Position numbers and translations under genes: made by a program. This document shows, piece by piece, positions 15,811-24,713 of a DNA stretch of 64,000 nucleotides. The DNA lies in contig NZ_SEWX01000004.1 of the NCBI RefSeq assembly GCF_004307455.1, positions 62,001 through 126,000 of the forward strand. Direction: 5' to 3'. The DNA comes from Aquirufa nivalisilvae. Its GTDB lineage: Bacteria > Bacteroidota > Bacteroidia > Cytophagales > Spirosomataceae. A model generated the notes under the pieces. It was not told the origin of the DNA, did no database searches, and was given only the letters and a program-made list of their open reading frames with translations. Positions within the stretch are counted from its first letter, which is position 1, and the number at the start of each line of letters is the position of its first letter.

Positions 15811-18492
15811 ATGGAAAAAAGATATTTAATGAATCGAGTTAACGCGTGCCAATTACAATGGAAATCATTGGGCTTGTTTTTCAGTTTGATGATTTTTGTG
15901 AGTCAAGGCTTATTAGCTCAAGGCTTAGGTGGACGCCTATTCTCCACTACACCTAGTAGCGCCGAACCTAGTTTTTCTTATTCAGTACCTCAGGAATACA
16001 CCATTGGAGGAATTTCAATTTCAGGCTCGCAATTTTATGATGGTAATTCCATGGTGAATATTTCGGGTTTGCAGGTTGGAGATAAAATCAAAGTTCCAGG
16101 AGATGCCATTGCCTCTGCCATCAAAAAAATCATGGATCAAGGTATTTTGGAAGATGTCGAAATATATGCTGAAAAAGTAGAAGGAGATAAAATTTGGTTA
16201 CGTATTCAGTTGAAAGAAAGACCTCGTTTGTTTGCCATTACTTACAGTGGGATTAGAAAAGGAGAAAGGGAGACATTAAACGAAAAAGTAAAAGCATATA
16301 AAGGGAAAATCATTACGGAAACACTTCGTAAAAATCTTGAATTGGTTATTCGTAAATACTACCAAGAAAAAGGTCGTTTGAATATTACGACTAAATCTGT
16401 GGTGAAAACAGATACAACTAAAGGGAATAACGCAACCCTGATTGTTACTGTCGATAAAGGTGATAAGGTAAAAGTAAATAAAATTATTCTTGATGGAATT
16501 GAACCAGCTCAGCGTTCACTTATTTTGAGAAAAATTAAGAATACCAAGCAAGTACGTTTTGGTCGAATTTTCAAGCCTTCCAAATTTGTTCCTAAGAAAT
16601 GGGATGAAGATAAGGAGAAGCTTTTGGCTGCGATGAATAAAATGGGTTTCCGCGACTTTCAATTGATTTCTGATTCGGTATATCGCCACGATAATTCATC
16701 GGTAAACTTGAAAGTTAAATTAGTTCAGGGCCGCAAATATTATTACCGTAACATCTTTTTTGATGGGAATTACATCTATCCAGATTCGGTGTTGAAGGAT
16801 GTCTTGGGAGTTAAGAAAGGGGATGTGTACAATACAGAAGAGTTGGATAAGAAAATGGGTGGAAATCCAGGGGAAGATTTGAGTTCGGTTTATATGGACA
16901 ACGGTTATTTGTATTACAATGCCGAACCAGTAGAAACAGCCATCGTTGGAGATTCCATCGACTTGACTATCCGTATTTCAGAAGGAAAACAAGCCACGAT
17001 CAATAAGGTTATTTTGAATGGTAATACAAAGACTTCTGACCACGTAGTTATGCGTGAGATTCGTACTTTACCAGGACAAAAATTTAATAAGTCAGCCATC
17101 ATTCGTACGGTTCGTGAGTTATCTCAAATTGGCTATTTTAACCCAGAAAAAATCAGCCCGAATCCTCAACCTAGAGCCGATGGAACAGTTGATATTGAGT
17201 ACAACGTAGAAGAAAAACCTTCTGACCAAATTGAATTATCTGGTGGTTGGGGAGGTTATGTCGGCTTTGTTGGAACCCTTGGTGTGGTTTTTAATAATTT
17301 CTCGGCTAAAAACTTGACTAATTGGGCAGCTTGGCGCCCATTACCAGCAGGAGATGGTCAGAAATTAGCAGTTCGTTTTCAAGCCAATGGAGCGGCATTC
17401 CAAAATTACAGTTTGACATTCACAGAACCTTGGTTAGGAGGTAAAAAGCCTAATTCATTCTCTATTGCATTGAATCGTAGTATATCTTATCCATACCAAT
17501 TTAGAACAACAGGTTATGGCGGTGGCTACGGAAGTGGATTAGGCGGAGGCTATGGTGGCGGCGGTTATGGTGGCTATGGCGGTTACGGTGGATATGGTGG
17601 TTATGGAGGCTATGGTGGAGCTTATGGCGGTTATCAAAGTTATTCTGTACCTGATTCATTGTTAACGGCTCACTTTAACGTGAACAGTATTACTTTCAGT
17701 TTAGGAAAACGTTTGAAATGGCCAGATGATTATTTCTCATTAAGTCATTCATTATCCTTTTCTCAATATGATGTAGATCGTTACTATACTTGGGCATACC
17801 CGCAGGGTATTTCTACTTCGGTGACTTTCATGACGAACTTCTCAAGAAATAGTATTGACAACCCTACATTTGCGAGGTCGGGTTCAAGTTTCTCGATGAC
17901 AGCGTCATTAACCCCACCTTATTCTTTATTGGGGGGTAATAAAACGGGCCAACTTATTGAGTACCATAAATGGATGTTAGATGCTAGCTGGTTTAGTCCT
18001 TTGGCAGGTAAATTTGTCTTGCATACGCGAGCACACTTAGGATTCTTAGGGTCTTATGGAGGAAAAGAAACTACTCGTTTTGAGCGTTTTGATTTAGGAG
18101 GCTCAGGTATGGTGCAAGGCTTCTCTTTCAACCGTGATATCGTTGGATTGAGAGGTTATAAAGATCGTGTTATTGGGCCATCTGGATCTTATGGAAATGG
18201 TGGAGTTGCCTATAATAAATTTGTGATGGAAGTACGTTATCCAGTATCCTTAAATCCTTCAGCGACCATTTTTGTATTGGGTTTTGCAGAAGGAGGTAAC
18301 AACTTCTCTTCTTTATCAGATTATAATCCATTTAATTTATATAAGTCGGCTGGATTTGGTGCGCGTATATTTATGCCAGCCTTTGGTATGATTGGTATAG
18401 ATTATGGTTTTGGATTTGATAAACCTAGACCAGGTGATTCTGATTTTGGACGTCAGGCCTTTACGTTCTCTATCGGTCAACAGATTAGATAG
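15811..18492 (+). CDS. bamA: Outer membrane protein assembly factor BamA, with Gly/Tyr-rich insert
   Basis: 893 residues. Signal peptide to about residue 37 (FSLMIFVSQGLLAQ), then POTRA repeats (e.g. YTIGGISISGSQFYDG, ATINKVILNGNTKTSDHVVMR with IRTLPGQKFNKS), then a 16-strand-type barrel from about residue 440. The barrel ends with the BAM signal FTFSIGQQIR. It inserts beta-barrels into the outer membrane. Odd: residues about 568-610 form a run of GYGG units (coded at 17515-17640), likely a long flexible loop between barrel strands. An ATG at 15829 is an alternative start. Two OmpH-type chaperone genes follow. Confidence 0.95.
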   Translation: MEKRYLMNRVNACQLQWKSLGLFFSLMIFVSQGLLAQGLGGRLFSTTPSSAEPSFSYSVPQEYTIGGISISGSQFYDGNSMVNISGLQVGDKIKVPGDAIASAIKKIMDQGILEDVEIYAEKVEGDKIWLRIQLKERPRLFAITYSGIRKGERETLNEKVKAYKGKIITETLRKNLELVIRKYYQEKGRLNITTKSVVKTDTTKGNNATLIVTVDKGDKVKVNKIILDGIEPAQRSLILRKIKNTKQVRFGRIFKPSKFVPKKWDEDKEKLLAAMNKMGFRDFQLISDSVYRHDNSSVNLKVKLVQGRKYYYRNIFFDGNYIYPDSVLKDVLGVKKGDVYNTEELDKKMGGNPGEDLSSVYMDNGYLYYNAEPVETAIVGDSIDLTIRISEGKQATINKVILNGNTKTSDHVVMREIRTLPGQKFNKSAIIRTVRELSQIGYFNPEKISPNPQPRADGTVDIEYNVEEKPSDQIELSGGWGGYVGFVGTLGVVFNNFSAKNLTNWAAWRPLPAGDGQKLAVRFQANGAAFQNYSLTFTEPWLGGKKPNSFSIALNRSISYPYQFRTTGYGGGYGSGLGGGYGGGGYGGYGGYGGYGGYGGYGGAYGGYQSYSVPDSLLTAHFNVNSITFSLGKRLKWPDDYFSLSHSLSFSQYDVDRYYTWAYPQGISTSVTFMTNFSRNSIDNPTFARSGSSFSMTASLTPPYSLLGGNKTGQLIEYHKWMLDASWFSPLAGKFVLHTRAHLGFLGSYGGKETTRFERFDLGGSGMVQGFSFNRDIVGLRGYKDRVIGPSGSYGNGGVAYNKFVMEVRYPVSLNPSATIFVLGFAEGGNNFSSLSDYNPFNLYKSAGFGARIFMPAFGMIGIDYGFGFDKPRPGDSDFGRQAFTFSIGQQIR

Positions 18493-18509
18493 TGATTTAG
18501 CAGCATACA

Positions 18510-19085
18510 ATGAAAAAGTCGATTTTTTTCTTAATTTTGATGCTTACGGTGCTAGGACAAAGGTCTTTTGCCCAAAAATTTGGATACATTGATACCGAGT
18601 TCATTACGTCTAAAATGCCTGAGTACAAACAAGTTCAAGGCAAGATAGATCAAATGACCAAACAGTGGATTCAGGAGATTTCAAGTAAAAATGAGGAAGT
18701 AGCTAAGTTAGAGAGAGAATATAAATTAGAAGAATTATTGTTGACCGAAGACTTGCGTCAACAAAGATTAAGTATCATTCGTCAAAAGGACAATGAAGCC
18801 AGGTCATTTCAAAATAAAATTTTTGGGGCTGAAGGCGAATTGTTTAAGTTCAAACAAGCCGCATTGAAACCCGTATTGGATGAAGTTTCCAAGGCGGTGG
18901 AGAAAGTTGTTCGCCAAAAGCGACTTGATTTCTTATTTGATAAAGCAAATGATGGGTTGGCCATGATTTATACCAATCCAGTACACGACTATTCTGATTA
19001 TGTATTGGAAGAATTGGGATTGGAATTAGATCCGAATTTGGTCGATAAAGCAACTGATAAAAGTAAACCAGTAAAAGAAAATTAA
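18510..19085 (+). CDS. OmpH/Skp family periplasmic chaperone (first copy)
   Basis: 191 residues. Signal peptide to about residue 22 (FFLILMLTVLGQRSFAQ), then the OmpH opening KFGYIDTEFITSKMPEYKQV and a long helical coiled-coil arm rich in Glu/Lys (about residues 45-120). The end FDKANDGLAMIYTNP resembles the Skp body strand region. Skp-type trimers hold unfolded outer-membrane proteins for BamA. The gene lies 17 bases after bamA, and a second copy follows 19 bases later. Confidence 0.88.
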   Translation: MKKSIFFLILMLTVLGQRSFAQKFGYIDTEFITSKMPEYKQVQGKIDQMTKQWIQEISSKNEEVAKLEREYKLEELLLTEDLRQQRLSIIRQKDNEARSFQNKIFGAEGELFKFKQAALKPVLDEVSKAVEKVVRQKRLDFLFDKANDGLAMIYTNPVHDYSDYVLEELGLELDPNLVDKATDKSKPVKEN

Positions 19086-19104
19086 TAATCAATTAAACTC
19101 ACGT

Positions 19105-19707
19105 ATGAAAACCAAATTTTTATTGGCCATGGGCCTAGTGTTCGGAATGGCTGTAATGCCTCTTAAGGCGCAGATTAAGATCGGATTTATTAATGCAGAT
19201 TACATATTAAGTCAAATGCCTGAAGCTAAACAAGTGGAAGAGGATTTGAAAAATACGCAGAAGCAATACGAGACATTGTATCAAGGAAAGGTAAAAGACT
19301 TTCAAGATAAATTAGCTGTATTTGAGAAATTGCCAGCTAGTACAGCTGATATTATTAAGCAAGATAGAGAGAAGGAATTGCAGAATTTACAGACTTCAAT
19401 CCAGGAGTTTCAACAAAATTCTCAGTCTTCTTTGCAAAAGAAACAAGCTCAATTGTTACAACCTTTGTTGAAGAAAATTGAAGAAAACATGCATGCAGTA
19501 GCTAATGAAAACGCTTATACTTATGTTTTCAATTATGACGCAGGTATGGGAACAGCTCCAATTTTGCTACACTATCCAGCTGATGCTAGCATCTCTGATT
19601 TAGTGTTGAAGAAAATGGGTATTACTCCTAAGCCAGTAACGGCTACTCCAGCTGCTGCGACTACTACTCCAGCAACTAAAACAGCTACTCCAGCAACAAA
19701 GAAATAA
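19105..19707 (+). CDS. OmpH/Skp family periplasmic chaperone (second copy)
   Basis: 200 residues. Signal peptide to about residue 23 (LVFGMAVMPLKAQ), then KIGFINADYILSQMPEAKQVEE, parallel to the first copy, and a coiled-coil arm at about 45-130. The C-terminus is a low-complexity Ala/Thr/Pro tail (TPKPVTATPAAATTTPATK) absent from the neighbour. Tandem OmpH genes behind bamA are usual in Bacteroidota. A strong terminator follows 21 bases after the stop, closing the operon. Confidence 0.88.
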   Translation: MKTKFLLAMGLVFGMAVMPLKAQIKIGFINADYILSQMPEAKQVEEDLKNTQKQYETLYQGKVKDFQDKLAVFEKLPASTADIIKQDREKELQNLQTSIQEFQQNSQSSLQKKQAQLLQPLLKKIEENMHAVANENAYTYVFNYDAGMGTAPILLHYPADASISDLVLKKMGITPKPVTATPAAATTTPATKTATPATKK

Positions 19708-19728
19708 GATAATTTCTACCATAAAAAA

Positions 19729-19759
19729 GGGTGCAAGATCAAACTTGCACCCTTTTTTT
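19729..19759 (+). terminator. Rho-independent terminator after the bamA-OmpH operon
   Basis: Stem GGGTGCAAG (19729-19737), loop ATCAAA, CTTGCACCC (19744-19752), then seven T. An A run before the stem would let it work on the other strand too. Confidence 0.88.
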
Positions 19760-19813
19760 ATGCCCAAGTAGTTGATAAAAATGAATTAAGAAGCATTTTA
19801 TCAATTAATTTGA

Positions 19814-19916
19814 GGGATTAGTTGGTAGATTTGTCAGCTACGAGATTTGTCAACTTTTTAAAAGTTGACAAATCTAAGAATAGTGAATCAAGAATCAACC
19901 AACAACCACTAATCCC
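19814..19916. repeat. Nested palindrome with a second core type
   Basis: Inner arms AGATTTGTCAACTTTT (19843-19858) and AAAAGTTGACAAATCT (19860-19875), a perfect 16-base inverted repeat with a one-base centre. An outer pair GGGATTAGT (19814-19822) and ACTAATCCC (19908-19916) encloses it. The nested plan matches the elements at 5233 and 31502, but the core sequence differs. There is no T run next to the stem and a proper terminator already lies at 19729. Confidence 0.75.
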
Positions 19917-19929
19917 CAATCACTAACAC

Positions 19930-21264
19930 CTAAGCCTTTCCGCCCTGGTATTTATTCTTTTTCCATCCTGTGTAAGGTGTATTCTTTTTAGGCGCTGATG
20001 CGCCTGAGGTATTTGCACCTGCAGGCGCACCTGTGCGTGGAGTACCACTGTTCCTGTGGGAAGAGGTAGTTCCTGCCGCTCTAGGTGGACGCTGTGGCTT
20101 GGCAGCTTTTTTAGCTATGGTATGATTCATTAATGGATAAGGATGGTCCTCGATGACCAGGATTTGCTTACCAATTAATTTTTGAATATCCCTTAAGTAT
20201 TCTTTCTCCTCTGCCTCACAGAAGCCAATAGCTATACCACTAGCACCTGCACGTCCCGTACGTCCAATTCGGTGAACATAGGATTCCGGAATATTAGGTA
20301 ACTCATAATTGATGACGTGTGTCAATTCATCAATATCGATACCACGAGCGGCAATATCTGTTGCTACAAGTACCCGCGTTAATTTCGATTTGAAATTATT
20401 CAAGGCCGTTTGTCTTGCATTTTGCGACTTATTTCCATGAATGGCCTGTGAATTGACACCTGCCTTAGTTAAATCTTTCGCTACACGATCAGCACCATGC
20501 TTGGTTCTAGTGAAAACCAGAGCTCTTTCAATCGATTTGTCTTTTAGAATATCAATCAACAATTTGCGCTTGTTATCCTTATCGACAAAATAGACCACTT
20601 GATTGATGGTATTTGCTGTAGATGATACAGGCGTAACTTCCACTTTGGAAGGATTAACCAATATACTATTGGCTAATTCTACAATAGCAGGAGGCATTGT
20701 TGCTGAAAAGAATAAAGATTGTCTTCGTTGGGGTAATCGAGCAATGACTTTCTTAACATCATGTACAAAGCCCATGTCCAACATACGATCAGCTTCATCC
20801 AAAACAAAGAATTGAATATTTTGAAGACTGATAATCTTTTGATTCATCAAATCCAATAAACGACCTGGAGTAGCCACTAATATGTCTACACCAGCCCGTA
20901 AAGACTCTACTTGACTATGTTGACTTACTCCCCCAAATATAACTTTATATCGTAAATTGGTGTTTCTTCCATAACTCTCAAAACTTTCACCTATTTGAAT
21001 GGCTAATTCCCGAGTAGGAGTTAATATTAGACTTCTAATGAGTCTTTTTCCTGCGGGTAAATGCTTGTCTTGTGTTAGTAGTTGAATAATGGGAATAGCA
21101 AATGCAGCTGTTTTACCTGTACCTGTTTGTGCGCAACCCAATAAGTCCTTTCTGTCTAAAACCAAAGGAATGGCTTGAGCTTGAATAGGAGTTGGAGTAG
21201 TGTAACCTTCTGATTGTAAAGCCTTCAGAATAGGCTCAATTAACTTTAATTTTTCAAATGACAT
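19930..21264 (-). CDS. DEAD-box RNA helicase (RhlE-like)
   Basis: 444 residues. Helicase motifs in order: Q motif YTTPTPIQAQAIP, Walker A AQTGTGKTAAF, PTRELA, VATPGR, Walker B VLDEADRMLDMGF, SAT, VFTRTKHGADRVAKDL, ATDIAARGIDI and HRIGRTGRAGASG. The tail from about residue 380 is basic and Gly/Ala/Pro/Asn-rich (PQRPPRAAGTTSSHRNS and later), as in RhlE-type helicases. It unwinds structured RNA in ribosome assembly or mRNA decay; the exact client is not known. Confidence 0.93.
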   Translation of the reverse strand: MSFEKLKLIEPILKALQSEGYTTPTPIQAQAIPLVLDRKDLLGCAQTGTGKTAAFAIPIIQLLTQDKHLPAGKRLIRSLILTPTRELAIQIGESFESYGRNTNLRYKVIFGGVSQHSQVESLRAGVDILVATPGRLLDLMNQKIISLQNIQFFVLDEADRMLDMGFVHDVKKVIARLPQRRQSLFFSATMPPAIVELANSILVNPSKVEVTPVSSTANTINQVVYFVDKDNKRKLLIDILKDKSIERALVFTRTKHGADRVAKDLTKAGVNSQAIHGNKSQNARQTALNNFKSKLTRVLVATDIAARGIDIDELTHVINYELPNIPESYVHRIGRTGRAGASGIAIGFCEAEEKEYLRDIQKLIGKQILVIEDHPYPLMNHTIAKKAAKPQRPPRAAGTTSSHRNSGTPRTGAPAGANTSGASAPKKNTPYTGWKKNKYQGGKA

Positions 21265-21353
21265 ATTGCCTTTTTGTTTATCGACCGGATTGTTTTGATT
21301 TCTTGATCACCGGTCGGACGAAAAGGAACTCGTTGTCTAAAATGATAGACGTA

Positions 21354-21830
21354 TTATTTTTTAAGAAATGCAGCAAACATCCAAATTAACTTCTCTTGCT
21401 CACGAATGTAATCGCTCATTAGGGCATTTGTCCCTTCATCTTGGGCATCTGAAGCCAAATTCAACAATTCTCTTTCAAGCAAAATAAGTGCTTGAAAACC
21501 ATGTAGTATATGGCCCAATGCTTCTTTTCCATCAGATACATGCTTCACTTCCTTGATGGTTGCATTAGCTACATAATCCGTGAAAGAATGCAATGGCGTA
21601 TGACCTAAAGTTAGAATTCGCTCAGCAATTTCATCTATTTTCAATAATGCATCATTGTAAATTTCTTCAAATTTCAAATGTAATTCGAAGAACTTTTCAC
21701 CAGCAATATTCCAGTGAAATCCCCTTGCATTGATATAAAGTATTTGATAATCTGCCAGAAGGATGTTCAATTTAGCTGCTAGTTCTTCTGATTTTTGACT
21801 GTCTAGTCCAATGAGATTCGTGTTAGCCAT
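21354..21830 (-). CDS. dps: Dps family DNA-binding/ferritin-like protein
   Basis: 158 residues, the usual length. The ferroxidase site is visible as NARGFHWNIAGEKFFELHLKFEEIYNDALLKIDEIAERI, split here by role: His in GFHWN, His/Asp/Glu in the second helix. GHTPLHSFTDYVANATIKE follows, then a fourth helix DYIREQEKLIWMFAAFLKK. Dps forms a 12-subunit shell that oxidises iron with peroxide and protects DNA in stationary phase or oxidative stress. It is monocistronic; no operator was recognised. Confidence 0.92.
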   Translation of the reverse strand: MANTNLIGLDSQKSEELAAKLNILLADYQILYINARGFHWNIAGEKFFELHLKFEEIYNDALLKIDEIAERILTLGHTPLHSFTDYVANATIKEVKHVSDGKEALGHILHGFQALILLERELLNLASDAQDEGTNALMSDYIREQEKLIWMFAAFLKK

Positions 21831-21994
21831 AGTGATGAAAATGAATGTTACGCTACTAGTTTAAACGGCAAGTCCTGTAAATTGGTTCAATGGACAGGAT
21901 ATAGCTCGCCTAATTTTCTGCAATTTCGGCATAATTCAGCTAGAAATACATTATTTACCAAAAAATGTCGGGAATCAGCGAGAATTCAACCTAA

Positions 21995-22723
21995 TTAATC
22001 TTGAAAATAATGTATTGTTTGAATGATTGTTGTGATGATAATGACCGATAAAACAATGTAGCGAAAAGTATTTTCAGAAATTTTAGTCAAGATAATCTTT
22101 CCTAAATAGGTGCCTACAATACTGATAATAATCAAAAAGGGGATGAGAATAATATGTTCTCGATGAAAGTATCCTTGGGAAATATATACCACTGCTCGAC
22201 TCAAGTCGACCCCAAAATCGATGACAGCAGAAGTCGCAATAAATACATCTTTTTCTAATTGAAAAGCGGCTAAAGTAATTCCTCGAATAGCCCCACCAGT
22301 ACCTATTAACCCAGCTAAAAAGCCAGATATAGCTCCACCAGTATATAAATTCTGATTATTCTTTTGGATTCTGCGGTGAGCTCCAGACATCAAATAAATA
22401 GATAAAGCTAGAATGATGATGTTCATACTAAGTTCAATCTTTTTTTGTGGAATATAATTAGTTAATAATGCTCCCAATATGACAAATAGAACAGCCGGAA
22501 TACCTAATTTGAAGACAATATTTTTGTCTATCCCTTTTCTAAATAAAAGAATTTTGGAAGTATTGCTAAATACGTGAAATACGGCAGTAACGCCTAAAAC
22601 GATTTTAAAGTCTAAAATTAAGGACGCTAGCGGGACGAATAAAATGGAAGAACCAAAGCCACTGACTGTTCCGATAATTTCGGCTAAAAGGGCTAGAAAA
22701 AAGAAGAGGGTATAGGTTTCCAT
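21995..22723 (-). CDS. TauE/SafE family membrane transporter
   Basis: 242 residues with about seven to eight hydrophobic segments. The N-terminal repeat has ALLAEIIGTVSGFGSSILFVPLASLI and the second repeat has GAISGFLAGLIGTGGAIRGI, the paired GxxxGfG-type motif of TauE/SafE proteins. Members are proposed exporters of sulfite, sulfoacetate or other organic anions; the substrate here is unknown. It lies 30 bases upstream of the lspA stop on the same strand order (lspA is transcribed before it), so it may be the last gene of the proline dehydrogenase-lspA unit. Confidence 0.85.
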   Translation of the reverse strand: METYTLFFFLALLAEIIGTVSGFGSSILFVPLASLILDFKIVLGVTAVFHVFSNTSKILLFRKGIDKNIVFKLGIPAVLFVILGALLTNYIPQKKIELSMNIIILALSIYLMSGAHRRIQKNNQNLYTGGAISGFLAGLIGTGGAIRGITLAAFQLEKDVFIATSAVIDFGVDLSRAVVYISQGYFHREHIILIPFLIIISIVGTYLGKIILTKISENTFRYIVLSVIIITTIIQTIHYFQD

Positions 22724-22753
22724 TCCTTGAATATACCAAATCCACCTTAGATT

Positions 22754-23404
22754 CTAAAGCATAGTATCTTCGTGTTCTTTCAATTCGGCAGATTCAGATG
22801 ATATGTCATGATTTTCTTTCACCTGATGTTTTTCTAAGAATGAATTTTGAAAAAAAAGAAAAATGACCACACCGCAAAAAATAGATGCATCGGCAAAATT
22901 AAAGATAGGAGTGGAGTAATAACTGCCTCCCCAAATTGGGATCCAATTAGGTAAAATACCTTCCCAGATATCAAAGAAAAACATATCAATTACTTGTCCG
23001 TGAAACCAAGTCATCGGAGCATTGGCAGGAGCATTATTAAACCAAACTCCGTAAAATATAGAATCAATTAAATTTCCAATGGCCCCACCTAAAATCAAGC
23101 CCATACACACTAGTAAACCAGCATGCATTTTTTTCTTGGTGAAACTGTAGAGGTAATAACCAATTCCAAACATCGCTATGATACGAAAACTGGTAAGCAT
23201 GAGTTTGCCGTAAATAGTACCGAGTTGAATCCCAAATGCCATTCCTGGGTTTAGCGTGTAATGTAATTTGAAATAACTGCCTAAGACTTCAATTTGACCA
23301 AAATAGCCAGGCTCCATGAAAAAATGTACCGATAATTTAATGGCTTGATCGATCAATATAATAGCAATGCTGACTAAAAAATAGCGGTAATTTTTCAACT
23401 TCAT
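22754..23404 (-). CDS. lspA: Lipoprotein signal peptidase (signal peptidase II)
   Basis: Cleaves prolipoproteins before the lipidated cysteine in the inner membrane. 216 residues, longer than the about 160 of E. coli. Helices with the two catalytic aspartates are visible: GGAIGNLIDSIFYG and FNFADASIFCGV. The extra length comes from a loop between them (about residues 120-160, with WFHGQVIDMFFFDIWEG) and a hydrophilic C-terminal tail ending in acidic residues; both are common in Bacteroidota LspA. The start overlaps the stop of the proline dehydrogenase gene by 4 bases, indicating coupling. Confidence 0.93.
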   Translation of the reverse strand: MKLKNYRYFLVSIAIILIDQAIKLSVHFFMEPGYFGQIEVLGSYFKLHYTLNPGMAFGIQLGTIYGKLMLTSFRIIAMFGIGYYLYSFTKKKMHAGLLVCMGLILGGAIGNLIDSIFYGVWFNNAPANAPMTWFHGQVIDMFFFDIWEGILPNWIPIWGGSYYSTPIFNFADASIFCGVVIFLFFQNSFLEKHQVKENHDISSESAELKEHEDTML

Positions 23405-24600
23405 AGGTTTTTTCTTCGGCTCACTTCTTTTTGTAAAAGGGCAAATTCTCTCGATGTTTGGCCCGCAATGGAACTGTTTTCTTCAGCTCGGCGAAATAAA
23501 TAAGGCATAACGGAAGAAACTGGACCATATGGTACATATTTGGCTACGTTATATCCTGAAGACGCTAAATTATAAGATATATTATCTGACATGCCCAATA
23601 ATTGTGCAAAGTAGATATGTGGATGATTTTGTGAAATTCCTTTTTCTTCCATCCATTGACAAAGCAATTGACAACTTTGCTCATTGTGTGTTCCTACACA
23701 GAAATGAACTTGTTCCAAATGATCTAAACAGGCTTGAATTCCTAAGTTAAAATCACGGTCAGTTGCTTCTTTTTCTTTATGTAAAGGCTCAGAATATTCA
23801 TCCTCATGGGCTCTCAAACGCTCTTTTTCTAAATAGGCTCCCCGAACTAATTTAACTCCCAAGAAATAGGATTGATCTATTGCTACCTGAATGGCATGAT
23901 GTAAATTCTCCAACATATCTACCCGATACATTTGGAATGTATTGAAAATAATGGCTGTCTTTTGATTGTAGCGCTGCATCATTTCATAACACAATTCATC
24001 AATCGTATTTTGAATCCAGCTCTCCTCAGCATCAATGAATAGCCTAACTTGTTGATTGTATGCCTCTTGGCAAATTTCGATGAGATATTCCTTGCTTTTT
24101 AGGAAGTCAATTTCTTCCTCTTCTGTTAGTCCTTTTTCTGTTTGGTATTTTTCTAATAGCTCGCTATTGAAAATCCCTGTCATTTTGAAAACAGCATAGG
24201 GTATTGCGCTACTCTCATGTGACTGGACAATAGTTTTAAGGATTTCATTCTTAGTTAATTGGAAAGATTTGTCGTTTTCTTCCCCCTCAACCGAATAATC
24301 AAGGATTGTGCCGATATGAGCTTTATCCAGTTCTTGGATGGTTGTTTGGCATTCCTGTATCGACTCTCCTCCACAAAATTGGCCAAAAAGAGTAGTTTTT
24401 ATTATTTTTTTAACAGGTAAATGCAAGAAAAGGAATAATTTGATGAAAAAAGTCCCTAACTTTACAAGCCAATTTTGGTTCATTATCGCAAATATCCAAT
24501 AGGACTTGCGGAGTTGAAAATCGCTTTTAGAAGCAAAGGCGATTTGGGTGTCCTCAAAAGATAGCTTTTTCAACTTTTTCGAAGATGTTTGGTGGGTCAT
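23401..24600 (-). CDS. Proline dehydrogenase
   Basis: 399 residues, FAD-dependent oxidation of proline to pyrroline-5-carboxylate. Family motifs: KMTGIFN, LFIDAEESWIQNTIDELCYEMMQ, NTFQMYR, GVKLVRGAYLEKERLRA, FCVGTHNEQS, and YVPYGPVSSVMPYLFRRAEENSS at the C-terminus with the conserved substrate-binding RRxxEN. This is the monofunctional form; no aldehyde dehydrogenase domain is fused. Bacteroidota proteins of this type carry an N-terminal extension like the one seen (residues 1-80). It is divergent from the DAHP synthase gene. Confidence 0.93.
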   Translation of the reverse strand: MTHQTSSKKLKKLSFEDTQIAFASKSDFQLRKSYWIFAIMNQNWLVKLGTFFIKLFLFLHLPVKKIIKTTLFGQFCGGESIQECQTTIQELDKAHIGTILDYSVEGEENDKSFQLTKNEILKTIVQSHESSAIPYAVFKMTGIFNSELLEKYQTEKGLTEEEEIDFLKSKEYLIEICQEAYNQQVRLFIDAEESWIQNTIDELCYEMMQRYNQKTAIIFNTFQMYRVDMLENLHHAIQVAIDQSYFLGVKLVRGAYLEKERLRAHEDEYSEPLHKEKEATDRDFNLGIQACLDHLEQVHFCVGTHNEQSCQLLCQWMEEKGISQNHPHIYFAQLLGMSDNISYNLASSGYNVAKYVPYGPVSSVMPYLFRRAEENSSIAGQTSREFALLQKEVSRRKNL

Positions 24601-24713
24601 TTTTTTTAAATTGCCTGCAAATATAAGTGAATAAATTTTAACCGAATCTGTAACACAAGAATATTAATATTAAAACAGTTTTGAGCTTAGGCTCTTTTAA
24701 TCTATCCAAATTT

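Noticed and set aside
17515-17640. Short tandem repeats that could be taken for a CRISPR array or minisatellite
   Set aside because: The repeats are in frame inside bamA and encode GYGG units; there are no spacers and no cas genes.
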